64,000 nt of DNA. Source: Bacteroidota bacterium. GTDB lineage: Bacteria; Bacteroidota; Bacteroidia; Flavobacteriales; Weeksellaceae. Below the pieces are notes generated by a model. The model was not told where the DNA came from and did no database searches. It saw only the letters and a program-made list of their open reading frames with translations. This document shows, in pieces, positions 44,780 through 52,030 of this stretch; within the stretch, counting starts at the first letter, position 1, and every line of letters begins with the position of its first letter. The stretch spans positions 32,122-96,121 of the forward strand of contig JAEWOS010000019.1 in NCBI GenBank assembly GCA_023460855.1. The letters are read 5' to 3'. Made by a program: the position numbers and the translations under genes.

Positions 44780-45229
44780 TTAATAATAAACAGAAAGAAC
44801 ATTTGAACCCGGATCATAGGTGTACTGATAGGTTTTTGGCGGAACGGTTGCCACTTTCACAGGTTCACCGGTTAACAGAATCCATTCCGCACCATCTTTC
44901 GGGCAAACGATTTTGATGTTTTCTGCAACGTTGAGTGTGGTGTTCGTGTCCGGACAAATATGTGGTGCATTGCGGTCGTAAACTTTAAAACCGCCATTGT
45001 TTCTCACGATTATAAGTCCGCGGTTTCCTGAGCCCTGTTCATTCACATAAATCCATCCGCCAATCGTCTGCAGATTTTGATAGGCAGGCAAATTCAGATT
45101 CAAAACTACGTTAATCTGATTCTGCGGAAAGCAGCTGACGGTATCGCGCTCAGATCCGCAGGATTGTATTGCGAAGCCTGAACATATTGTTAAACTGACA
45201 GATAGGAGGATGCCGGAAATTTTTTTCAT
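44780..45229 (-). CDS. Lipoprotein with degenerate Rieske-like fold
   Basis: 149 residues, signal peptide with lipobox IQSC (Cys24). The centre reads HICPDTNTTL ... IVCPKDGAEW ... LTGEPVKV...PPKTYQY, closely following the order of a Rieske domain (CxH ... CPxHGxxF ... GxxxxxPxxxxLxxY), but the second His of each cluster box is missing (CPD and CPK instead of CTH and CPCH). It is therefore unlikely to hold a [2Fe-2S] cluster. Located just before dtd on the same strand. Confidence 0.65.
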   Translation of the reverse strand: MKKISGILLSVSLTICSGFAIQSCGSERDTVSCFPQNQINVVLNLNLPAYQNLQTIGGWIYVNEQGSGNRGLIIVRNNGGFKVYDRNAPHICPDTNTTLNVAENIKIVCPKDGAEWILLTGEPVKVATVPPKTYQYTYDPGSNVLSVYY

Positions 45230-45242
45230 TTGGGAAAATTAC

Positions 45243-45250
45243 TATATTTG
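45243..45250 (+). promoter_or_regulatory. -7 element TATATTTG of greA
   Basis: Consensus match with an 81-base leader to the greA ATG; the leader holds a small GC repeat (CCGGGCTGTTAGGGCCGG at about 45279-45296) that may fold. Confidence 0.45.
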
Positions 45251-45331
45251 TACAACGAAATATCAATAATAAGATTGTCCGGGCTGTTAGGGCCGGATAA
45301 TTTTTTTTTCTAATTCCAAAAATATAAAATT

Positions 45332-45802
45332 ATGGCTACTTATGTTACACAGGACGGTCTGGATAAGATGAAGACAGAACTGGAGCAGCTTGAAGCTGTC
45401 GAAAGGCCTAAAATTACCGCACAGATTGCCGAAGCCAGAGATAAAGGGGATTTATCCGAAAATGCAGAATATGACGCTGCCAAAGAAGCGCAAGGAATGC
45501 TTGAAATGAAAATTGCTAAGCTGAAAGATGCCATCTCTACTTCAAAAGTAATCGACGGCAGCATGCTGGACACTTCTAAAGTTGCGATTCTTACAACGGT
45601 TCGCCTTTTCAATAAAGCAACGAAACAGGAGCAGAAATTTACACTGGTTCCCGATAATGAAAGCGACCTGAAAAACGGTAAAATTTCCGTAAACACTCCG
45701 ATTGCCAAAGGTTTGCTAGGTAAAGCTGTAGGGGAAACTGCGGAGATCGTGCTTCCTAACGGCAATAAACTCGATTTCGAAGTACTGGAAATAACACTGT
45801 AA
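45332..45802 (+). CDS. greA: Transcription elongation factor GreA
   Basis: 156 residues: N-terminal coiled coil with the catalytic acidic tip (ARDKGDLSENAEYDAAKE) and the C-terminal FKBP-like domain (NTPIAKGLLGKAVGETAEIV). It rescues backtracked RNA polymerase by stimulating transcript cleavage. Followed after eleven bases by the HIT gene and then clpX, forming a greA-hit-clpX cluster. Confidence 0.96.
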   Translation: MATYVTQDGLDKMKTELEQLEAVERPKITAQIAEARDKGDLSENAEYDAAKEAQGMLEMKIAKLKDAISTSKVIDGSMLDTSKVAILTTVRLFNKATKQEQKFTLVPDNESDLKNGKISVNTPIAKGLLGKAVGETAEIVLPNGNKLDFEVLEITL

Positions 45803-45813
45803 TCAAAAAAAAG

Positions 45814-46212
45814 ATGTCGTCAGTATTTACGAAAATCATTAACGGAGAAATCCCGGCTTACAAAATAGCGGAGGACCATCAGCACCTTGCTTTTCTGGAT
45901 GTAAATCCGCTGAAGAAAGGTCATACACTGGTTATTCCAAAAAAGGAAGTGGATCTCATCTTTGATCTGGAATCGGAGGAATTCAAAAATCTGTGGTCAT
46001 TTGCGCAGGAAGTCGCAAAGAAAATTTCTGCTACAATTCCGTGCGTCAGAGTGGGAATAGCCGTGATTGGCCTTGAAGTTCCGCATGCGCATATTCATCT
46101 CGTTCCGCTGGATCACATTGGCGATCTTAATTTTTCGGCAGAACGTGTAACATTAACGCCGGAAGAATTTAAAGAAATTCAGCAGACAATTGTAAACGGA
46201 TCCGCTGAATAA
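45814..46212 (+). CDS. HIT family nucleotide hydrolase
   Basis: 132 residues. FTKIINGEIPAYKIAEDHQH opens the domain and PHAHIHLVPL is the histidine triad (HxHxH). The usual Gln of the GQxVxHxHxH motif is replaced (VIGLEVPHAHIH), common in Bacteroidota. Predicted adenosine phosphoramidase/dinucleotide hydrolase. Eleven bases after greA, so co-transcribed. Confidence 0.93.
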   Translation: MSSVFTKIINGEIPAYKIAEDHQHLAFLDVNPLKKGHTLVIPKKEVDLIFDLESEEFKNLWSFAQEVAKKISATIPCVRVGIAVIGLEVPHAHIHLVPLDHIGDLNFSAERVTLTPEEFKEIQQTIVNGSAE

Positions 46213-46233
46213 ACCTGAACAGTTCAATAAAAT

Positions 46234-47394
46234 ATGAATTCTAATCAATGTTCTTTTTGCGGCAGGAAAAGGAAGGAAGTGCAGATGCTTGTTTCCGGAA
46301 ATGACGGCTTTATATGTGAAAGCTGTATTGAACAGGCGCATTCCATTGTCCGCGATAACCTCAGAGAAGAAAATTTTTCTCCGGCTCAGAATCTGGACGA
46401 ACTTAAGAAACCCCGTGAAATAAAATCGTTCCTGGATCAGTACGTAATTGGTCAGGATCAGGCGAAGAAACAACTGTCCATTGCGGTTTACAATCATTAC
46501 AAAAGGCTTCTTTACGCGCAGGAAGAAAACCGGGAAGTAGAGATCGAAAAGTCCAACATCATCATGATTGGTGAAACCGGAACCGGTAAAACGTTGCTTG
46601 CCAAAACCATTGCGCGCGAACTGAACGTGCCGTTTTGTATTGTGGATGCCACGATTCTTACTGAAGCCGGTTATGTTGGTGAAGATGTGGAAAGTATTCT
46701 GTCGCGACTGCTGATGGTAGCCGATTATGACGTAGAAAAAGCAGAAAAAGGAATTGTTTTCATCGACGAAATTGATAAGATTGCACGTAAATCGGATAAT
46801 CCGAGTATTACGAGGGATGTATCCGGAGAAGGTGTTCAGCAGGGATTGCTGAAACTTCTTGAAGGAAGCATCGTAAACGTTCCGCCGCAGGGAGGAAGGA
46901 AGCATCCTGACCAGAAATATATTCAGGTAAACACGCAGAATATTCTTTTTATTGCAGGGGGTGCATTCGATGGCATAAAAGAAATTATTGAGCGAAGGCT
47001 AAATAAACAGGCAATCGGATTCAGTGCCGAGAAACTCAATGCGCATGATGAAGAGGCGGCCATCCTTTCTCATATTAACGCGATTGATTTGCGGAAATTC
47101 GGGCTAATACCGGAACTTCTGGGCAGATTTCCGATCGTGACGCATTTAGAGCCGCTGTCGCGTGAAACGATGGTAAGAATTATGAAAGAACCAAAAAATT
47201 CGATTGTTAATCAATTTATTGAACTTTTTAAAATGGATGGAATTGAACTGGTTTTCTCGGATGAGGCTATTGAAAGCATTGTTGATCAAACTGTTGAAAA
47301 AGGTCTGGGAGCACGTGGTTTGCGAGGTACGACTGAAAAAATTCTGGAGGATTATATGTTTGACATCGGAAGCCAGTCCAAAATTAAACTATAA
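46234..47394 (+). CDS. clpX: ClpX, ATPase subunit of the Clp protease
   Basis: 386 residues: N-terminal zinc finger C6-x2-C9 ... C28-x2-C31, Walker A GETGTGKT (113-120; the common form is GPTGSGKT), Walker B IVFIDEIDKIA, pore loop GYVGED, arginine finger and sensor 2 in GLGARGLRGTTEKIL. Unfolds substrates for ClpP. Slightly shorter than E. coli ClpX at the C-terminus. clpP is not adjacent. Lies 21 bases after the HIT gene. Confidence 0.96.
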   Translation: MNSNQCSFCGRKRKEVQMLVSGNDGFICESCIEQAHSIVRDNLREENFSPAQNLDELKKPREIKSFLDQYVIGQDQAKKQLSIAVYNHYKRLLYAQEENREVEIEKSNIIMIGETGTGKTLLAKTIARELNVPFCIVDATILTEAGYVGEDVESILSRLLMVADYDVEKAEKGIVFIDEIDKIARKSDNPSITRDVSGEGVQQGLLKLLEGSIVNVPPQGGRKHPDQKYIQVNTQNILFIAGGAFDGIKEIIERRLNKQAIGFSAEKLNAHDEEAAILSHINAIDLRKFGLIPELLGRFPIVTHLEPLSRETMVRIMKEPKNSIVNQFIELFKMDGIELVFSDEAIESIVDQTVEKGLGARGLRGTTEKILEDYMFDIGSQSKIKL

Positions 47395-47413
47395 AATAAT
47401 ACCGGTAAATTTA

Positions 47414-47443
47414 TTGCACATTCATTAAAAATACATAAATTTG
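47414..47443 (+). promoter_or_regulatory. Promoter TTG-N19-TAAATTTG
   Basis: Both -33 (TTG 47414-47416) and -7 (47436-47443) elements with the ideal 19-base spacing, 38 bases before the cargo-protein ATG. Confidence 0.65.
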
Positions 47444-47481
47444 CTGCTGTATATTGCATTTAAAACACAAAAACTTATACA

Positions 47482-49473
47482 ATGAAAAAAAATCTCTTCG
47501 CAATCGGGCTGCTTGCTACGGCAATTAGCGCCAGTGCACAGGTTCTTACACACGTTGACAATACAGCCGTACTGTACGTGGGAGAAGGAGCACTGATGTA
47601 CAATGGCGGCGGCATGCAAACTAAAGGAACGGGAGTGCTTGATGTTCACGGAAACGTGATGCTTGAAGGTGCTGCCGGTGATGTATTAAAAACATTAACT
47701 GCAGCCGGTGCAGATCAAACTACCGCAGCAGGTAATATCGTTTTGAGGCTTAATAATCCTGCAGCTCCTACAACTTCTACTTACGGACAACTTTATATTC
47801 AGGGAATTCCTCAGGGTAACTTAACAGGTTTTATCAGTAAGGAATTTAAAACTCCTGCTCATGGTAGTGGTAACTATTTCCAGCAGATTGCTATGCCATT
47901 TTCAGGCAAAGCACTGAATACGCTGTCTGCCGAGTTCGGAAAAACGTTTGGTACGACGCGCTGGACACAGAACGAGATCCTGAAATTCAATAACGCAACT
48001 GTAGTTTCTGAACATTTCACAAGTCTTGCCACAACTACTGCCGATGCAACAGGTTACTATATGCTAGGTTCCAGTAATAATAACCTGAACACTGCAACAC
48101 CACCAGCAACCATTCCGACCATTGCGCCAACCGCTCCCGGCTCCGTTTATACGCTTAACGGCAGAGCTTATGGCAACGGAATCACAAGAACTTTAGCAGG
48201 TGCTGGCGCCGGTGTTAATTTTGGTTTCAATGGTAATGGAACAAACCAGTATAATGAACTATATAGAACCTATCTGCAGGATGCCTTCTCCGTTACGAAT
48301 GGTGCCTGGACAGGCGATTTTGCAAGAAATATATACCAATTTGGAAATCCCTACTTTACCAATTTAGACCTAAAGTATATAGGATATGATGAAGGTGCTG
48401 GAGGTGATGGTAATAATGTGAGCAATATCTGGGGTATACAATACGATCCGGGAACTGTTACAACTTTAGCTAATGGAGCGACTTATTTTACAAATGCACA
48501 ATATCAAACTTTTAGTACTGCAGGAGTTCCTGTAGGTGATGTCGGGTTGATGATTAAACCAATGCAGTCTTTCACCATTAAACTGCGCAATAATACCAGC
48601 CAGACTTTAAATTTTGATACGCTCCGCAGGTTTGGTTATTCTGTAAGAACAGCATCTAATCCATACTCCGTCACTTCCCAGCGTAGTTTCAACACCCCTA
48701 AGACAAAAACTGTAAAACAACTCGGGTTCATCGCTTATGATGAAAATGACAATGAGCTTGGGAGAGGTTATTATGTTGTATCGCCAACATTTATAACCGG
48801 CCATCAATCAAATGGTGAAAAGTCTGTTCAGGTAGCAAATTCCTCTGGTAATGCTATCGGTACTTTTGAAGAAGATCCTGTAAACGGTATGTTCGACAGT
48901 AATTATGCAGGTTTATACTGGCTCTACATCAACGAAGCCAATGAAAATAATTTCCGTGGAAAAGCAGCACCTATGGTTCTGTATAATACTGCGGTTAAGA
49001 AAATTCAGTTTGAAATCAGAGAAAATGCGGAACTGATTCCGCAGGGACAACATCACCTTTCTTCACAGATTGGATTTTTCTACAAGCAGGGCAGCGGACA
49101 GCTTACCCCGATTAAGCAGGGAGACAAAATTCCTGTGAACATTAATGGCGCTACCACATATCAATTGTATTACGGTGGTCCGAAACAGTCTGATTTCGGT
49201 ATCTTTGCTAAAGATGCGGATGTTGCGGTTCCAAGCAGAACCATGGTTGTTTACAATCCGGCAATCGATAATTACGTGGTGCGTTTTGATCCGTCATGGA
49301 AAAATGCGTCAGTTAAAGTGTATGATATGAGTGGTAAACTGATACATTCAGCAGAAGGCGTGAATGCAGGAACCGATTATGAGATTAAACTGGACAGAAA
49401 ACTTAAAACAACATATTTAGTAAATGTTGTTTCAGAGCAGGGAGTTGAAGCAAATGCCAAAATCATTAGATAA
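47482..49473 (+). CDS. T9SS cargo protein with type A sorting domain
   Basis: 663 residues: signal peptide (MKKNLFAIGLLATAISASAQ), a long beta-rich Thr/Asn/Gly-rich passenger, and the C-terminal T9SS type A sorting domain of about 70 residues (NPAIDNYVVRF...VKVYDMSGKLI...LVNVVSEQG...AKIIR). Secreted to the cell surface through T9SS. The passenger has no enzyme motif I recognise. Ten bases before a small sorting-signal-like gene. Confidence 0.92.
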   Translation: MKKNLFAIGLLATAISASAQVLTHVDNTAVLYVGEGALMYNGGGMQTKGTGVLDVHGNVMLEGAAGDVLKTLTAAGADQTTAAGNIVLRLNNPAAPTTSTYGQLYIQGIPQGNLTGFISKEFKTPAHGSGNYFQQIAMPFSGKALNTLSAEFGKTFGTTRWTQNEILKFNNATVVSEHFTSLATTTADATGYYMLGSSNNNLNTATPPATIPTIAPTAPGSVYTLNGRAYGNGITRTLAGAGAGVNFGFNGNGTNQYNELYRTYLQDAFSVTNGAWTGDFARNIYQFGNPYFTNLDLKYIGYDEGAGGDGNNVSNIWGIQYDPGTVTTLANGATYFTNAQYQTFSTAGVPVGDVGLMIKPMQSFTIKLRNNTSQTLNFDTLRRFGYSVRTASNPYSVTSQRSFNTPKTKTVKQLGFIAYDENDNELGRGYYVVSPTFITGHQSNGEKSVQVANSSGNAIGTFEEDPVNGMFDSNYAGLYWLYINEANENNFRGKAAPMVLYNTAVKKIQFEIRENAELIPQGQHHLSSQIGFFYKQGSGQLTPIKQGDKIPVNINGATTYQLYYGGPKQSDFGIFAKDADVAVPSRTMVVYNPAIDNYVVRFDPSWKNASVKVYDMSGKLIHSAEGVNAGTDYEIKLDRKLKTTYLVNVVSEQGVEANAKIIR

Positions 49474-49483
49474 ATAACAAATT

Positions 49484-49723
49484 ATGATAAAATTTATTAA
49501 CAGATTGCTTTTTGCTCTCACATTTTTTACCACGTCGATTTTCTCATTGATATCTGCTACTGTTACTGATCCGCCACCTAATCCAGGAGATGGTACCGGT
49601 GGTGGTGGTACAGGTAGACCAGCATCTCCTATAGACGGTGAAATCTGGATCTTGATCGCTATCAGCGTTATTCTTATTGCTGTTTTTGCGATGAGATACA
49701 GGAAAAAATTGATTACCAATTAA
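49484..49723 (+). CDS. 79-residue protein resembling a PEP-CTERM-like sorting signal (PID motif)
   Basis: Signal peptide (about 1-26), a Pro/Gly linker (DPPPNPGDGTGGGGTG), then RPASPIDGE, one transmembrane helix (IWILIAISVILIAVF) and a basic tail (RYRKK). This tripartite C-terminus (short motif, helix, basic cluster) is the shape of exosortase-type sorting signals; the PID motif matches what I recall as a named flavobacterial class, which I could not verify. Almost nothing remains after removal of signal and tail, so it is a mini-substrate or an anchor. Ten bases after the T9SS cargo gene, with its own terminator after. Confidence 0.7.
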   Translation: MIKFINRLLFALTFFTTSIFSLISATVTDPPPNPGDGTGGGGTGRPASPIDGEIWILIAISVILIAVFAMRYRKKLITN

Positions 49724-49733
49724 TAATTATATT

Positions 49734-49762
49734 AACCCGCTTTTATTTGAGCGGGTTTTTTA
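49734..49762 (+). terminator. Terminator after the 79-residue gene
   Basis: AACCCGCT / AGCGGGTT, then T-run; the next ATG is at 49773. Confidence 0.75.
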
Positions 49763-49772
49763 TTTTTGTCAG

Positions 49773-51056
49773 ATGAAAAATCTCTTAATGTTAACTGCTT
49801 TAGGCGCATACTCTGTGCTTAATGCCCAGTTTAAAATATCAGTAAATGCTCCTGCAGATTATGCAGTGCAGGAAGCAATATTATACACCTTAAATGGTTC
49901 CAAAGATATCGTTCACTCAAAAGCAACAAAAAAAGGTAACGGTTTTAATTTTGATGTTAAGGATAATTACAGAGGATTACTGAAGCTGTATTTTCCTCAG
50001 AACAACGAATCCGTCAGCTTTATTTCTGAAAATAAGGATGTGAAAATTCAGCTGCTTACCACCGGAAACAAGGTAAAAGAAGTTCTGTATCTTGATCCCG
50101 TAAACAAGCTGATGGATGAGGTACAGGAAAAGCAGCGGCAGAATGAAATTGTTTTTCCGGCCCTGGTTCAGATTAAAGATCATTACAAATCCAATTCAGA
50201 TTTCGGCATAGCGCTGCAAAAGGAAATCGACAGACTTGGAGATCCGGTTAAGATTGATCCGGCTGCAAATCCGTTTATATCTTATTACAACACCAATTAC
50301 AATAAATTTCTGGTAAAATCGGCTGCGCAAAAGGAACCGACAGAAAATGAAATAGCCAATTATCTCGCGAACACCAATGAGATGCTGGAATCTTCGTCAC
50401 TTTTGAGGCCGGTTCTTATGTCATTTCTGAATACCGTTCCGTCCGGTAAAATTGAAGCAAGTGTTGATGATCTCCTGCAAAAAGTTGTGGTGGAAACGCC
50501 GCGCGGTCAATTGATCATGGCGGAACTGATCGAACTTTTCGGAGCTTATGAAATGACGGATCTCAAAACTAAATATCTTACAAAAGCGAAAAACCTGAAA
50601 TGCACCATTTACGACAGGCTTGCCTCAACTATAAAAACAAACGCGGCGGTGGAGATTGGTGCGGTAATGCCGAATTATACCTTTACTTCAGCACTGAACA
50701 CAGGTGCTAAATCCATTCATGAGGTGAAGGCAAACCGTAAAGTAATCGTTTTCTGGTCATCAACCTGTTCACACTGTGAAGCCGATCTTCCAAAATTATT
50801 GCAAAAATACAATGCGATGAAAGCTTCAGGAGTGGAAGTAATCGGTCTGTCGCTTGATACCGAAAAAGAAGTTTATCAGCAGAAAGCCGGCGCTTATCCA
50901 TGGATTAATACTACCGAACTCAGAGGATGGAACAGCAGTTTTGTAGATCTTTACGGATTGCATGCAACGCCAACCTATTTTGTACTGGATTCAGGTAACA
51001 AAATTATCGCCAAGCCCAATATGGCAGACGATGTTCTAAGGTTTTTAAATCTGTAA
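49773..51056 (+). CDS. TlpA-type thioredoxin-like protein
   Basis: 427 residues: signal peptide to NAQ, a 280-residue alpha/beta N-terminal part of the DUF4369/AhpC-like Bacteroidota kind, then a TlpA/thioredoxin domain with C332-S-H-C335 (VFWSSTCSHCEADLPK), a cis-Pro in HATPTYFVLD. A periplasmic disulfide oxidoreductase. The start codon lies ten bases after the preceding hairpin, so transcription may rely on a promoter within or before it. Confidence 0.9.
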   Translation: MKNLLMLTALGAYSVLNAQFKISVNAPADYAVQEAILYTLNGSKDIVHSKATKKGNGFNFDVKDNYRGLLKLYFPQNNESVSFISENKDVKIQLLTTGNKVKEVLYLDPVNKLMDEVQEKQRQNEIVFPALVQIKDHYKSNSDFGIALQKEIDRLGDPVKIDPAANPFISYYNTNYNKFLVKSAAQKEPTENEIANYLANTNEMLESSSLLRPVLMSFLNTVPSGKIEASVDDLLQKVVVETPRGQLIMAELIELFGAYEMTDLKTKYLTKAKNLKCTIYDRLASTIKTNAAVEIGAVMPNYTFTSALNTGAKSIHEVKANRKVIVFWSSTCSHCEADLPKLLQKYNAMKASGVEVIGLSLDTEKEVYQQKAGAYPWINTTELRGWNSSFVDLYGLHATPTYFVLDSGNKIIAKPNMADDVLRFLNL

Positions 51057-51060
51057 AAAT

Positions 51061-51091
51061 TTGGTGCGATCGTAAAATAATTTTATATTTG
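51061..51091 (+). promoter_or_regulatory. Promoter of tRNA-CAU, TTG-N20-TATATTTG
   Basis: TTG at 51061-51063 and TATATTTG at 51084-51091, twelve bases before the tRNA start. Confidence 0.6.
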
Positions 51092-51103
51092 CACCACTTT
51101 TAC

Positions 51104-51177
51104 GGCGAGGTAGCTCAGATGGTTAGAGCGCAGGATTCATAACCCTGAGGTCACGGGTTCAATTCCCGTCTTCGCTA
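51104..51177 (+). tRNA. tRNA with CAT anticodon (tRNA-Met, elongator type)
   Basis: 74 bases that fold into a cloverleaf: acceptor GGCGAGG with CTTCGCT (two wobble pairs), D arm GCTC/GAGC, anticodon stem CAGGA/CCCTG with CAT at 51138-51140, T arm ACGGG/CCCGT with TTCAATT loop. The top anticodon-stem pair position 31-39 is A-C, a mismatch. No encoded CCA. Could also be tRNA-Ile2 (modified C34), but the stem and loop fit elongator Met better. Confidence 0.88.
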
Positions 51178-51187
51178 CATTTATAAC

Positions 51188-51223
51188 AAAAAAGGGAGTT
51201 CGTTTGAATTCCCTTTTTTCTTT
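51188..51223 (+). terminator. Terminator after tRNA-CAU
   Basis: 14-bp stem AAAAAAGGGAGTTC / GAATTCCCTTTTTT with one G-T pair and GTTT loop; T-run serves plus-strand transcription and the A-run mirrors it for minus-strand genes. Confidence 0.8.
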
Positions 51224-51234
51224 CTAAACATTTT

Positions 51235-52026
51235 CTATTTTACAATAATCTCTCCAGCATTCGACGTATGTGCTTTGAAATATCCAAGCGCACCGTTCGA
51301 AATATTGCTTACCGGATTTGCAGGTGTACCGGAAGTCTGCGTGACATTTTTCGCGAAACCGAACAGAAAACGGTAAACCGGTTCATCGATTCCCTGAAAG
51401 TCAATCGTGATTTTGTCATTTTTCCGTGCTTCCACGAATATTTCTCCACTCACTTCAAGACCATTGTAAACCACATCGTCTCTAATTAGTACATCGCTCT
51501 GGAGACTATCGTTGCGGTAAATTACAAACTGATAGAAATTTTTTCTGTCGCCCGGATCGGTATATTTCGGAACCAGGTTCGCGAGATCTGTGACTCCGAA
51601 AGAATTGTCATCCACTGAACCGTTCTGTGTAAAATCTGTGAGAGGAACATTTTTCGGAACCGTGGAGGTTGCCGTATAAATGCTTCCCTGAACTTCAACG
51701 GTCAGCTCATAAACATGTTCCTCAACTGCAGCCAGAGTATTATTGCTGTAAACGCCAGCATTTTCGGTCAAAGGAAAAACCTGTCCTGTTGTTAAATCTG
51801 TAATTCGTACCGTTGCACCACTGATTGGCAGTATCGGTTCAGTACTGTTGAACGATTTCGAACTGCTGATGATCACGCTATTATCACCCTGTTCGGTTCC
51901 GGTGTGCGCTTCAATTACAATTCTCTGCTGATGCTCCTCAAGATCCAGATCGATTATTTTGGTGCAGGAATGAATGTATGAGAAAGTAAACAAAATAAGG
52001 AGCGACCTCAATATTTTTATTTTCAT
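51235..52026 (-). CDS. DUF4249 outer-membrane lipoprotein partner of the TonB receptor
   Basis: 263 residues: lipobox HSC (Cys17), then the DUF4249 start TKIIDLDLEEHQQRIVIEAH and a beta-sandwich (GATVRITDLTTGQVFPLTEN, VYELTVEVQGSIYTATSTVP). DUF4249 lipoproteins pair with a TonB receptor in a SusCD-like way to take up an unknown ligand. Longer upstream frame (to 52092) overlaps the receptor and lacks a signal peptide at its start, so ATG 52026 is used, four bases after the receptor's stop. Confidence 0.88.
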   Translation of the reverse strand: MKIKILRSLLILFTFSYIHSCTKIIDLDLEEHQQRIVIEAHTGTEQGDNSVIISSSKSFNSTEPILPISGATVRITDLTTGQVFPLTENAGVYSNNTLAAVEEHVYELTVEVQGSIYTATSTVPKNVPLTDFTQNGSVDDNSFGVTDLANLVPKYTDPGDRKNFYQFVIYRNDSLQSDVLIRDDVVYNGLEVSGEIFVEARKNDKITIDFQGIDEPVYRFLFGFAKNVTQTSGTPANPVSNISNGALGYFKAHTSNAGEIIVK

Positions 52027-52030
52027 CTTC

